A DNA stretch of 64,000 nucleotides from Austropuccinia psidii (Eukaryota > Basidiomycota > Pucciniomycetes > Pucciniales > Sphaerophragmiaceae): the NCBI GenBank assembly GCA_023105745.1, contig JALGQZ010000003.1, positions 42,556,185-42,620,184 of the forward strand. The letters are read 5' to 3'. Positions 43,846-55,400 of this stretch are shown in pieces. A program made the translations under genes and the position numbers. The notes beneath the pieces are model-generated. The model had not been told where the DNA came from. It saw only the letters and a list, made by a program, of their open reading frames with translations, and did not search any database. Numbering within the stretch: position 1 is the stretch's first letter; each line of letters opens with the position of its first letter.

Positions 43846-45946
43846 TTTGGGCACCACTAGGCCTAGGCATGGTGTGGGATGAAATAAGGCAGTAACCTGA
43901 GGGGGGAAATATTGCTGAGTATTTTTTGAAATTCAGAATTATCCAATAACCATGGGTGCTAAGGTGTATTAGCTGACCCTCTAAATAATATCAAATAGTC
44001 AGTATATGTATAATTACCAAATAAAATAACATTTTTGGCTTTACAGATATAGAAGACTTAGAAGTACTCTCTAAGTCAGACCTATAAATATAACAATATT
44101 AAAACCTCTGGCTTAAAGCTATAATTGTTGATAAAAAAAATACTAATATTTGTTTTCATTTTGATAATTCTAAGAAAAATCTCTTGTTTTTGTGTTTCAT
44201 TTTTAGTATAACTATTTTTACTATCAATACTAATAATAAGACTACAGGATTAAACGCTAATAATTATTCTTCAAAAATGTTTTAATACTATGTTAATACC
44301 ACTACTATTTTTTTAATAATATTTAAGTTCTGAGAAGATATAATAGACTTTGTGACATGATTTTACTACTATTCTTCAATAATACCAAGCTACTGAGCAA
44401 GGCTACTAAGCTTTCCATGAGTGAAACGCTAATACTACTTTAGATATTTCTCTGGCTCAGGGATGGTTGTAATATTGGAATGTGCAAAATGTTTCCATAA
44501 TTTTGGAAAATGAGTGAGAGAGGACCCCTATTGATACATTTTGGGCCTCCATAGAGCTTTCTAAAAAAAGAGACTTATAAAATTCATGGTGATACCTTGC
44601 AGTTGGTTACGATCAAGCTTCAATGAAGAAGCATGATTTCTGAGAGAATTTTGCTAGTGGTGGTTTTGATATTCAAATCATATGATGTCATCGAGATAAT
44701 TTGGTTGATGAAAATTCCTTTTTTCCAAGAAAGTGGAGAAAATTTAGCTTCTTAATATTGAAATATATTCTAGTCATACTACATCTGAGAGAATTCCGCT
44801 TGTGTATATTTTAGGCATTTTGTGACATGTTTTCTGAGAAACATTTGCCGGTTCTGGCTTTTATATTAGAATAATATGATTTCATTGAGCTAATTTAGCT
44901 GGTGTGATTTTCTTTTTTCAAATAAAGTGGAGAAAATATAGCTTATTAAAATTGAAATTTCTTCCAGTCAGATGATATCTTTTAGAGAATTTATCTGGTG
45001 AAATTACTCTTGGAAGTGGAGAAAGTGGAGAAAATACAGAATTTTTTACTGAGTGCACTGCCATCTGACTTTAACAATTGTGGATAATAATTTTTTTCAA
45101 TACTGATATGCAATATTTAGAGAATTTTTCTGTTGTTTTACTCTTATTATTCAATCATTTCATGCAGATATTCCCTCATTTCTATCCAATTTGACATGTA
45201 TTATTATTACTATGCAAGCATTTTTTCTTGTTAAACCCATTGTAATTTCTTGAATAGCCTTGAGGTAATCCTTTGAATTGAACTTAGGTGGAGAAAATAC
45301 AGGCTTTATTCTGTGCTCAATATTAATTTAAATATAACTCTTGACTTTATATCCATTGAATTGTGTAATCTTTCTATGAATGATGCAATAAGGTGGAGAG
45401 ATTGTGAAATCATTTGTTGTTTTGGTGTTTTTCTCATTTATGAGCAACATGAATGTGCAGTTTATTTTTAAAAAAAATTGTGCTTGAATGCTGCTATATA
45501 TTCATGTAATTGATCATGTGATAATGTGGAAAAAGTCTTATTATTTATTTTAATTGAAATTCTTGTTGAAACCTGTATCTTATAGAATTTCAAAATTCTT
45601 TATTAGTTGCCAGGACTTCTCTACAGTTTGATTCACCTAGTTTCAGAGTTTTGAAATTTGGTTTCCTTCTCCAGAGTTATTCTTACATTTGCTTTCCCTC
45701 TCCGGAGTTATTACACACCCCTTCTAAAATTTGGCCATCCTAAATCCATCTCTGATAATATTTTGCAATTTGTTTCTCATATCCATGGTTATTCTGCAAT
45801 CCGATTTCCACCTGTGCAGTTATTCCGCCATTTCCTTTCCTTTTTTGTACTTATTCTGCAATTTAATTCCATTCTTCAGAGTCTTTCTGAATTTGTTTTA
45901 TGATTTGGTAGGCTTGGTACTGGTATGATTGGTATGGAATACCACA
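43846..45946 (+). mobile_element. LTR (family X) copy 3
   Basis: It ends GGTATGGAATACCACA at 45,946. The start is less clear (tttgggcaccactagg) but is followed by ggtgtgggatgaaataagg, the family's second block. Shared internal motifs are ggggggaaatattg, gtgctaaggtgtattagctg and aagctactgagcaaggctacta. Repeated units near 44,730, 44,930 and 45,000 (gtggagaaaatttagctt-like) indicate internal duplication. Flanks tcca and gagg give no target duplication. Confidence 0.72.
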
Positions 45947-46226
45947 GAGGACTCACCCACCTTCTTAACCCTTTTTTTGTTTTTAATGTGTTTGTTCCAA
46001 ATCTTGCGTTAACTCACCCAATATTTATTAATTACAATTCCCGATCTCACATGGGCAAATTCTATCCACAATTGCAATGGACCATAGGCTCCTTCTGATT
46101 TGTCATGAATGGGCTTTATTCACCAATATCAAATGATTGCCATCCCACCCAATCTGTAATCAAAAACCTTTGCTCCAGCCAATCATTAGTAAAATAATTA
46201 CACTTTTTTCATTTATCTTTTGCATT

Positions 46227-46235
46227 TATAAATAG
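46227..46235 (+). promoter_or_regulatory. TATA box upstream of the hAT gene
   Basis: TATAAATAG followed by ctcctcgtttccggtc, 170 bp before the ATG at 46,397. The surrounding 46,000-46,390 is less AT-rich and looks like a promoter and 5' leader. Confidence 0.45.
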
Positions 46236-46396
46236 CTCCTCGTTTCCGGTCTTCGATTGAATTTTACTTCATCAATTGAGAGTGGCCTTCAGATGCTTTC
46301 TCTGTAAATTAGTAGGTTTCTTTTTCTATCTGTCAGTTATCAAAGCTATAGCTTGCCCTATTTGAACAAAAACATTGTGAGTACCTACTGAAAACC

Positions 46397-48589
46397 ATGC
46401 CTGAAGAGCTCACAAGTTCAGATGAATACAAAGAGGACAAGGTATTCACTGCAACTGTTAGTGGTGGAGATTTTTCTGAGGGCCTTAAGAATGATCTCTG
46501 GCTGGTAAAGCTCAAAAAGTGCATGGAAAATGGCTATATGTGTACAGCTATTACAAGGCAATTCTCTTATAGCCTCAGCTTATTTCTAACCCATGAACCT
46601 AAATCCATTATATTTCTTATAATATTACCCCTAATGGAAATTGGTTTCATTATAAGAGCCATTTTTGATATACCTACCAATGTAGGCACTGCACAGGGGG
46701 AACATTCACATGATTATATGCCTTCTTGATAGCTCAAACTTTTTACGATGACTATTTCTTTCTTGGGCCAAAATACTTCAAATCTCAATAAACACCACTC
46801 CAAATGTTGTGGTTGAATCACCACATGGGAAGGTAAAGGTCCTGGGTCAAATGACCCCAAACTAGTGGCCAAAGAGCCGGGGTCACTACAAAAAAGCCGT
46901 TTCGAGGACCTTGTTTCAATCCAAGTCTCCTTTTCTATATTTGAAGAACCCCATTTGCAACAGATATCACACTGTCTTGCTCCCAAATTTCCTTGGCCGA
47001 AACACTGCCAGGTAACATAAGTTTCAACCAATCTTTATTTTTAACAGGAACATAAGATCATGGAGGCGGTTTCCAGCCTACCTCAGTTATGCAATTGATT
47101 TTTGTACTACAAAAGAACAAGATCCAATTTATGTGGCTATGGGTTGAACCAATTAAGTATAAATTTTGCAAATGCCTGCTTTCATTCAAGGTGAGTCCCT
47201 ATGTTGTTTTTCACACAAAACGATCTGATTTTGTTTGTTCTTAGACAATAATTGGGGGTCATAGAGTTAAAGCCCTTGCATGGAGTGTGTGGGGTCCCTG
47301 AAATGAGGACTATGAGTTCTTTGATAATTACCTATTCTTAGAAGGTGAACCCATTGAAGATAGAAACGACAAACAACCCCCAAAGGCTCAAAAATTACAA
47401 GGTAACTGAGGGGGTTGCTTTATAAAATAGTACTCATCAGTTTAAATGGCTTGTCTCAATATCCTCGATTAACAGAGTTGGTAATTCCTACAATCACTCC
47501 AGGAAAAAATGTAAGAAAATACTCTTCAACAAAGTCACCTTAGAAACAGAGGACAAAAAGGGGAGCAATAAACCTGCTTATGACCAATGATAGCCCATAC
47601 AGGTTTTGGAATGAAGCTGATACCGCACCTATGATCCAAATTCCAGGTAAGCTCAATGGCTTACCCTGCTCAACTAAATTCTAAACTAGGCTCATTCTAG
47701 CTCTAAGAAGAAAAACAAGTTTTCCGGCATTAAGAGATCTGTGTTCTCAAATACATGGCTCCAGGAAATAAAGAGAGCTATTTATTCAAGCGCAACATAA
47801 AACCTGAGACCCCAAGGTCCTTCCCATCAACCTAGCAATGAAACGTTTCAATCTCTGCTTACACCAGATTCATAGAGCACAATTCCTGAATCTCTCTATT
47901 CAAATGTATACAAACACTCCTAATGGGAGTAAATACCACTTGGAAGTGAACAAATATTACAAACTCAAGGTACAAAAATATGATACATTGATTGAAACAC
48001 TCCTCAAAGCAAGATATTTGGAGGGAATTTTCACTCATTTGAAGGTCCCAGCTTCATGCAAAAATGCTATTATGGGCCTATCAATGAGCTGATATTCCAT
48101 TATTAATTTCATCAGAGCAGTAGAAAATGAAACCAAGGGTGAGGAATCTTCATTAAATTGAAGACGAGAATCTGACAACAAAAGTTTTCTTTTTCATCTG
48201 GGTCAAACACCCATTGAGACAGGCAATGAAACCTCTCAATTGCTTAGGGAATAGGTGGTGTCTTCTCTCCAAAATCTTCATCCAATTGCAAGAGGTTATA
48301 ATATACTGGATTATTGGAATGTAAGTCACCTTATGATGTGTATTGTTCATCCTTCAATACTAATGCTTTCCCACATTTTCAGCATCAAATTGTCACAGGA
48401 AACTTCCCCTTGTTTGGGAAGATTTGCTTGTTATATTTGAGAATACCTTCATCCTCATATTATGTTGAGAAAGTTTTCTCTCAGATCAGAAGGCTCAAGT
48501 TTCCAGCTTGTGCAGGTCTTGGATCATGCACAAATGTAAATCTTACATTCATGAGGGAGTGGCTCAATGATGAGCAACACTCTAGGTGA
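46397..48589 (+). pseudogene. hAT-family transposase, multi-exon, decayed
   Basis: A BED-type zinc finger end is visible at 46,748-46,826 (LGQNTSNLNKHHSKC, then a stop). The C-terminal end reads TGNFPLFGKICLLYL, RIPSSSYYVEKVFSQIRRLKF and FMREWLNDEQ (48,388-48,589), the hAT dimerisation region (usual form: IPASS...ERVFS). Between them, NKYYKLKVQKYDTLIETLLKA (47,943 onward) fits the hAT middle domain. Intron-like GT-AG segments are 47012-47047, 47191-47244, 47402-47475 and 47647-47700. The first frame (46397-46729, MPEELTSSDEYKEDK) may be exon 1 but is not diagnostic. Stops and shifts make it a pseudogene. No terminal inverted repeats were located. Confidence 0.65.
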
Positions 48590-49069
48590 AATAGTTCTGA
48601 TTTAATATCAGATGATTTTTACTAAGCTGTTAAATGATGGTGAAGGTATTGACTGTGTTAGATTACTTGTTTCTTACCAGATCAAATGATATTTTATATT
48701 CATTGAAATTTTCACTCTTCTTTAGTACCACATTGATTCCTTGCCATGAGAACTGAAACTGAATATTAATAAAGTATTGTAAAACGTATTAAGAAAATAC
48801 CCCAGACAGTCCAAGTTGGAAATGCTTGGGACAAAATTTAGGTTCAGGATCAAGGCTTAAAGCCCCTTTGGAACTGCTTTTCCATCCCTGCTTTATATTT
48901 TTAGAGCTATATCAAGTCAAGTTTCTATATTATTAATGTATTAAGCTTATATTATTTCATGTTATTATGCAACAATCATATTTCATACTATTTTACCTTA
49001 TATTCTAGTGGCCTGATGAACAATCACTCAAAATATTCTCTAGTTGTAGGAGCAACAGTCTCAGGAATT
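48590..49069. other. Spacer after the hAT pseudogene
   Basis: About 0.5 kb, possibly the hAT 3' untranslated region (aataaagtattgtaaaa near 48,768 resembles a polyadenylation site). Nothing else recognised. Confidence 0.35.
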
Positions 49070-49233
49070 CTACTATGAGATCTGTAGTGAGATTTTGTAG
49101 CATATTTAGAGCGGAAGCTGATACACCTTAGCACCCTTGGGTGAAGGAGTATTTCAAAAATTAGAAACTTGTTACCTGTGATTTCCCCATGAAGGACTTT
49201 CTTATCTAACCCAAGTACAAAAATAGTTCCACA
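49070..49233 (-). repeat. LTR (family X) copy 4, terminal fragment
   Basis: The reverse complement begins TGTGGAACTATT and continues with cttcatggggaaatcacaggtaac and gggtgctaaggtgtatcagct. These are the first 165 bp of the family. The rest is missing or too diverged. Confidence 0.65.
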
Positions 49234-49319
49234 TTTTCCGAGGTTTTTTTATGAAGAACCAACAATAAATAATATTAATTATTAATCCATACATCCTTTT
49301 TCCCCTTACCTCACCAACA

Positions 49320-49690
49320 TTTGGACAAGCTCAAATTGTCTGAAGATATTGTCAAAGCTCCAAAGAGAAAGCAAAATTTCTTTCCCCAAATAGGTAAACC
49401 AATTGACGATTGAAGTGAAAGAACAGTTTTCTCTCATGAATACAATCAATAATGAGCTTTTTCCATAAATTTTGTCCTCAAAGAAATTCTCCTACTACTT
49501 TTCTCTTTATACCAAATGATATTTCCAACTTGATCCACTTGGATGTCATTATATCCAAAAAATTCTTCTTCTAAAAGAAAATCCCCAATTGAGAGATTCA
49601 ATTTTACCACTAAATTGGAATGGGCTAATAGCTATCAGACCCATAATCACCCTCAAATTTTTAAAAAACTGACTTATATTCTGGCTTTTA
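49320..49690 (+). pseudogene. OTU-like domain fragment of a fourth MULE copy
   Basis: 'gaagatattgtcaaagctcc' then 'aaagagaaagcaaaatttc' align with MULE-2 42,498-42,560 ('gaagatgttggccaggctcc' then 'aaagagaaagtggatttcc'). This gives KAPKRKQNFFPQIGKPID in place of QAPKRKWISMPDMGHPIA. It continues with FLFIPNDISNLIHLD and EWANSYQTHNHPQIFKK, which would be the C-terminal half of the OTU region absent from MULE-1 and MULE-2. Frames shift and stops occur. No MULE end is visible nearby. Confidence 0.5.
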
Positions 49691-50802
49691 TTAATCTTCC
49701 TGAAATATATGTTTTTTGGAAATGCTTTTTTTATAATCCTCACTCAATTATCTCTTCCTTTTCATAGCTCTTAGTCTGACTTCTTCTTATAATTTGGCAT
49801 TGAATGAATGATGGCACAATATAACCACAAAAAACTGAGTTTGGAATCCTCCTTGACCTTTTCGTCAAAAATTAGGACAAAACTTTCTGATTTTGAGAAC
49901 GTACTATTTTTTCGAAAAAGGAATTCCCTGGTATAATAATCCTAATAAATAAGTCTTAAAGGCCCCTTGAAACTCAGTTGAAATAAAAGAGGGAATATTG
50001 CATTCCCTCAAATTCCTTAAAACAAGGTATATTGTGACTCTTTTGGTGGTTTCTGGAAGAAAAAAAGATTTGCTGTTGAATACCCTCCAAATTTATTGGA
50101 AGCTATTATGGGGACTTCAGAGACTATAGAGAATTATTTAAAAAAACATAAAAAATATTCCCCAAGAAATCCCTTGGCTCAAAAAAAAATTACAAGTTGA
50201 TGACAAAAATATGTGAAAGAATGGAGCTTTTTATTTCGACAAAAAAAAAAATTCAAATTCAAATTTCCGATACTCTTGTGTGGTAATCATTTCTTCAAAA
50301 AACTGGAAGAACTAAGTTATGTTTTCAAAAATTATCTAAAGCACCTCATGTTTGAGAGATTGGGATAAAGGCATGTATTTATTTACCATTTTGATTGGAT
50401 TTAGTTACTATCTACCTAAAAATATTGTATATTGATCATAAACCTCTTTAAAAACTTCTCTCCTTACTATTTTTTCTATTATGCTCGCAAGCGCTGTGTA
50501 GGGGTTTGATGAATTTCTTTTTGAAAGACAATATTTAAGTTTACTTCAGAAAACTCATGATTAATAGCTTGATAAAGTTCCTTTTTAGTTTTCTATCCTG
50601 AAGGCTTGAATCATTTTTGGATTAAAAATTATGATAGAGCTTGTTAGCTAATAGGTTATCCTGTTTAGAAAATTTTACTTATAATAAGAATTGAAACCTG
50701 AATATGGCTAATTGAATGCAAAATTAGATTCAGCTATTTTCTCAGAATCATTCAGGTACAAAAGGCCTTATCGTTCAGAAGTAGAAGTTTAGGGGAGGGC
50801 TT
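49691..50802. other. AT-rich spacer, nothing recognised
   Basis: About 1.1 kb with dense stops; no motif or in-window repeat was matched. Confidence 0.4.
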
Positions 50803-52803
50803 TGTGGTATTCTGTACCTTTCTCTTCAGGATAAAGCTCAAAAGCACTCCAGAATCCTTAATTACACCACATATCTAATATAGAAAGCTTAATTATACCC
50901 TGGGATGTATCCCAAGTTTTCAATCACACAAGTCCACATGTAGTGAAATGTGAATGCACTTGGATAGAATGTTCATTGGGAACATGAATATACAATATGA
51001 AGTCAAATATTCAAAAAATCACCATTCGCCACAGCACTTGAATACTATATGGACTAAGTTTACACAGAATATTCAGCTGTCACAATCCTTATTCATATTC
51101 TGAAACGCCATTCACACTATATCAAATCATTGAATGGACTAGGGACTCATTCAAAAGAAATTGTTGCAGTCCCAATGAATGTACTGTTACAGGAAAACTT
51201 TTTACGGCTGTTCAGCAATGCATACTACCCAACCCAAAAAATAACAGCTCAAACATTATTCAAGCACCATATATCCTTATGGAAAGTAACAGATGACACC
51301 TCATTGGTAAATTTTTTTAAACAGTCACATTACCAAAAAGAGAGCATATTAATTTCTACATTGATTTATAAACAGATGACACAGCCACCTAATAGTAAAA
51401 AGAGATAAAAAGCACAGAATCTAACGTTTGAAAGTTTTTCTAATATTTATCACAAATTAAGAAAAAATATTGAAATTTTCATCAGCTTTTTACCTACATA
51501 GATCAGTCACCTGATTAAATTAAATTTTGGGAGCTTTCAGAAGGTTTCCACAGCAATACCCTGTGATCTCACAATGAAAACACAATTTTCAATTGAAAAA
51601 TATTGAAAAATTTATAAGGAACTGCCACATTAGCTTTATATGGTAGAAATACACAAAAAAAAACCTCTTTCCTGATAAAATGACATCAATTCCTTGCCAA
51701 AAAGATAACCTCAAATACATGCAAGAAATATCACCCTTCAGCTACATATGTTACAATAGACCAGTAAGAGTATTTAATTCAATCAAAAACAACAGAAACT
51801 CTAATTAAAGGCTGTGTAATACTATTTTTAGAGGTTCAATACATAATTGGATGACATCCCTCCGGAAATTCCACAATAGGTTAAATCTCTCAATACTGTG
51901 CGTAAGAAACCCTTCAGTAAAATATATTCACCAGAGAATAAGCCTCACAGCTATTAAAAGCTGGATTTAAAGTGTAAATAAATAGTTATCTTAGAATTCC
52001 AAAAACGAGTCTCAGAAGAATATATACCCCAATGCTGTGCACAAATAATAATACTATCTAGTTCATGAAAAATCCTCACTAGAAAAACTCACTTGAGAGA
52101 TTTTACCCTGAGGCAAAGAAAATGTTAGTGAAAGAGAAAGTCCATAGGAAGCCTCTGTGATTTCAAAAGGTATCAATATAGAAACTCTTTACCCCATAAG
52201 CCTCTGGATATAAACTAGATATGCGTCCATTGATTTCCTAGGAGATAGCTTAGTATTTTGTAGGGATTTTTAATTACCCAGTAGCTAAGCTTAGTGTACC
52301 TATAGTGACTTATTATTTCCCAGTTTGGTATTCAGATATCTTGAATAATATCTTTATATAAAACTTTGTACCCCACCTTATCATTTTAAAAAATGAAAAA
52401 CCTCAATCAATAGTTTACCACAACATATAAAATTTAGCTTCTGTTTTATGGTGTCAAACCAAACTACACTCCTTATACACTCAAAATCTGATTAGAAAGA
52501 ATCCCCAATCGTGCTATAGTGAACTATATCATTTCTAAATCACTAAAATATTGAGATTTGGAAATCAATTAGTAAGTTCTAGGTGTGATAGAGATTGTTT
52601 AATTCATTACTCTCTAGCTTTAAAGCCAAATACCCAGTTTTTGAGTTTTAAGCTCCAAAACTATCTCATAAATTAATAATGAGGCTAATACAATAATACT
52701 TGTTTCCCTTTGCTTAAGTATTTATAAGAAACTCAAAATATTTACCTCTGAGGGACCCTCTAGGTGTATCCTCATTTAATCCCACTCAAGATTACCTCCC
52801 ATA
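50803..52803 (-). mobile_element. LTR (family X) copy 5, inverted
   Basis: It starts TGTGGTATTCTGTACC at 50,803 and ends near 52,803 with cctcatttaatcccactcaag...cctcccata, the reverse of the family start. The internal landmark acccagtagctaagcttagtg is near 52,276. Length about 2.0 kb. Flanks (gctt, attt) give no clear duplication. The frame at 51130-51408 (92 aa) inside it is not conserved in the other copies. Confidence 0.72.
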
Positions 52804-53831
52804 ATTTATGACTTGAGAATATATTATTTGTAGTCTTTAATATGAGTAAGCTGTAAAATTTGAGAGAAAATAACTCATTTCATGGTTTTGTGTTGATAGA
52901 GATTAACCTATATTCTTGAAATTCACACAGTAGATCACAAAATATGATAAAAGCCAACGTGTGAATTTTTTGTCATCCACATTAGAAAGGGAAGAGGAAT
53001 AGAGTTAATTTTTTTCTCAAGACCTTTATTGTATTGGAGGTTTGTGGTTGGATGGGAAACTTTTTCCAACTACCTCCAAGTAGAGTATTATTATGTATTT
53101 TGGTGAATCTGGACCCTTGAAAAAACCAATAATCTCACATATTTAACCCACTCATTTAGTTCATGAATGAATGATGATGCAATTTATCTACTTTTTTCAA
53201 AGAATAAGCCATATTTCTCATTTAGTTTAATAATATTTTTTCAATAATCCACTAAAGAATGTTTAAAATCCATCTCCATCAAATTATATTCCCCCGCTTG
53301 AAAGGAATATGAATTTTTCCTAATTTTTATTTTACTACAATAGATCAATCCCTTTGAAGCTGATTTAATCTCTTTTATTACTTGGCCAAAGGGATACTTC
53401 TCACCATAATTAATTCTCTCCTAGTAATTGGTTCCATATATCTTGAGATTGTTTCTCATATATTTGAAAAAACATGGTTTGGCTTCCTTAGTCATCAGTA
53501 ATCAACTCAGGCTTAGTAGTATTTTAAATATATCAGCTTTCTTAGATGGTAGAGCGAATTGAATATGCATCTCTTAATATCAACTCCGTACCTCGTGGCT
53601 CCAGCTTTTATTGTTATAGTTTTATCCTTGCATGCACTGCGCTATATAAGAAATCTGAGGCTCTGTCAGTTGAAATATTAGCTGGAAAGAATTAGTGGCT
53701 TAATATCAGATAGTAATCTGAGTGTACTTTAAACAAGCTTCTGTCCATAATTGAAAATCTTTGATTTTTATACAAGAAAATAGTGGAATTTTTTTGGATC
53801 TCTATTGAAAGGGATATATTCATCTTGCATA
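52804..53831. other. AT-rich spacer between two LTR copies
   Basis: About 1 kb. It contains a CG-bearing stretch near 53,580-53,650 (ctccgtacctcgtggctccagc, actgcgctatataag) that looks like a core promoter (TATATAAG at 53,643), but no gene follows. Confidence 0.35.
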
Positions 53832-55400
53832 TAGTGGTATTCCATACCATTGGTACCAGCTCTGATCTTCCGGATAGCCTTATATTATCCCATTTATTTT
53901 CTTAAAAGGTGAATAATAATAAGCTATCATGAGGGAATAAATAATATAGAAAAAAAATTAGTAATTTAGTAAAAACTAGGTGTTAATAGTAAAGAAAATG
54001 ATAAAAATCATAAATAAAAAGTGAAATGAAGGTAAAATTGGAACCACACACAAAAATATAATAGCTTAAGAGAACAAAAAAATATGATTACTGTTTAGAG
54101 TATAAATCACACATACCAACTCGAAAATACAAATCCAGGATATGATAATACACAGATTAGAAATTTGAAATAATTCATCAAGTCTAAAAATAAATTATAC
54201 ATGGGATTGGAATCTTATGGCTAACTCTACAAGGTTCCAAGTGGCCAAAATCTACATATAAGCTACATAAGTGAATACACAGCTCAAGTACAAATTATAA
54301 ATTGAAAGTTTCAATTCCAACTTCAAAGTAAACACAAAAAGCTAAGCTTGAAATCAATTATGCGTATTTTATACATACTATACACACAAAAAAAACTAAA
54401 AAACGCTTTGAATATTTAAAAATTCAAAATCAAATATTTAATAATAATGCAGATGAAACACACAATATAAAAAATTTAACTAAGAAATTTAGTGATATCT
54501 TCAGCAATTCACATCTAATAGTTAGATCTCGATTTCACAACTTATTGCTTTGAGAAATTAACATCTTAAAGCTAAAATATACAAACGCAATACGATTAGA
54601 ATACACAAAAGGAAAATTTTGATTGTAACTTTGATAAATAATCACATATTTCCCTTCCCCTTGTTATATAGATCACAGGAAATGTATTCAATAGAAACTC
54701 AAAAGGAGTTTTCGGAAGAAGAATCTTTATTAAATCTATAGAAAATCAAAAATCTTATCTAAATTATCACGTCATTAATCAAATTCAAGATTTAAAAATG
54801 GCCTCGATTTCATCACATTGAATGAATACAGAAAATTAAGTAAAGAGGTATAGAACTACCTAGTGCGTAGATAATAGATAAAATAAGCTAATATAGTATC
54901 ACATTATTTCCTTACCTTATTACACAATCAAAAATAAAATAAAATGCTTAAGAATCATCAACCTCAAATGAGAATATGCGCAAATATTACATAATTGAAG
55001 CCATATATCTTCCCCACCGCATGGGACATCACACCTAAAGCTATATTATTCAGATAATAAAGGATTGTATGTATAAAAATAACTGAAGTATATAAGCAGA
55101 AATGAATTGATCAGCTGAAAATAATTATCATCTTAGCCATGAATTTATCCTAATTTCTCAAAACAGAGGAAGACTCACACCAGAAAATATAGCTTCTCAA
55201 TCTCATATTATTCTGTTCAAATGAATTACCACCAGAAAAAATCTCTCAGAATATTTTACAACAATCCATGCATAGAAAAACATGCAGGATGTCAGAGATA
55301 AAGATGAATTCTTTAACCTTCTCATTTTGAAAGCTGAATAATTGAGTAATTTTCACATCCCAAGATCATTAAATATGCCAATTTATAATTATGCATTAAA
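53832..55400 (-). repeat. LTR (family X) copy 6, inverted, right end not found
   Basis: It begins at about 53,832 with GTGGTATTCCATACCA. At about 55,170-55,215 'cacaccagaaaatatagctt' and 'tcatattattct' match the reverse of copy 3 near 44,870-44,920. The rest is too diverged for me to place the far border. Confidence 0.45.

Noticed and set aside
33540..45946. LTR copies 2 and 3 as the two LTRs of a single full-length retrotransposon, since they share orientation.
   Set aside because: Copy 2 has its own matching 4-bp flanks (CTAT), the intervening DNA has no gag-pol motif, and most of it is MULE-2.
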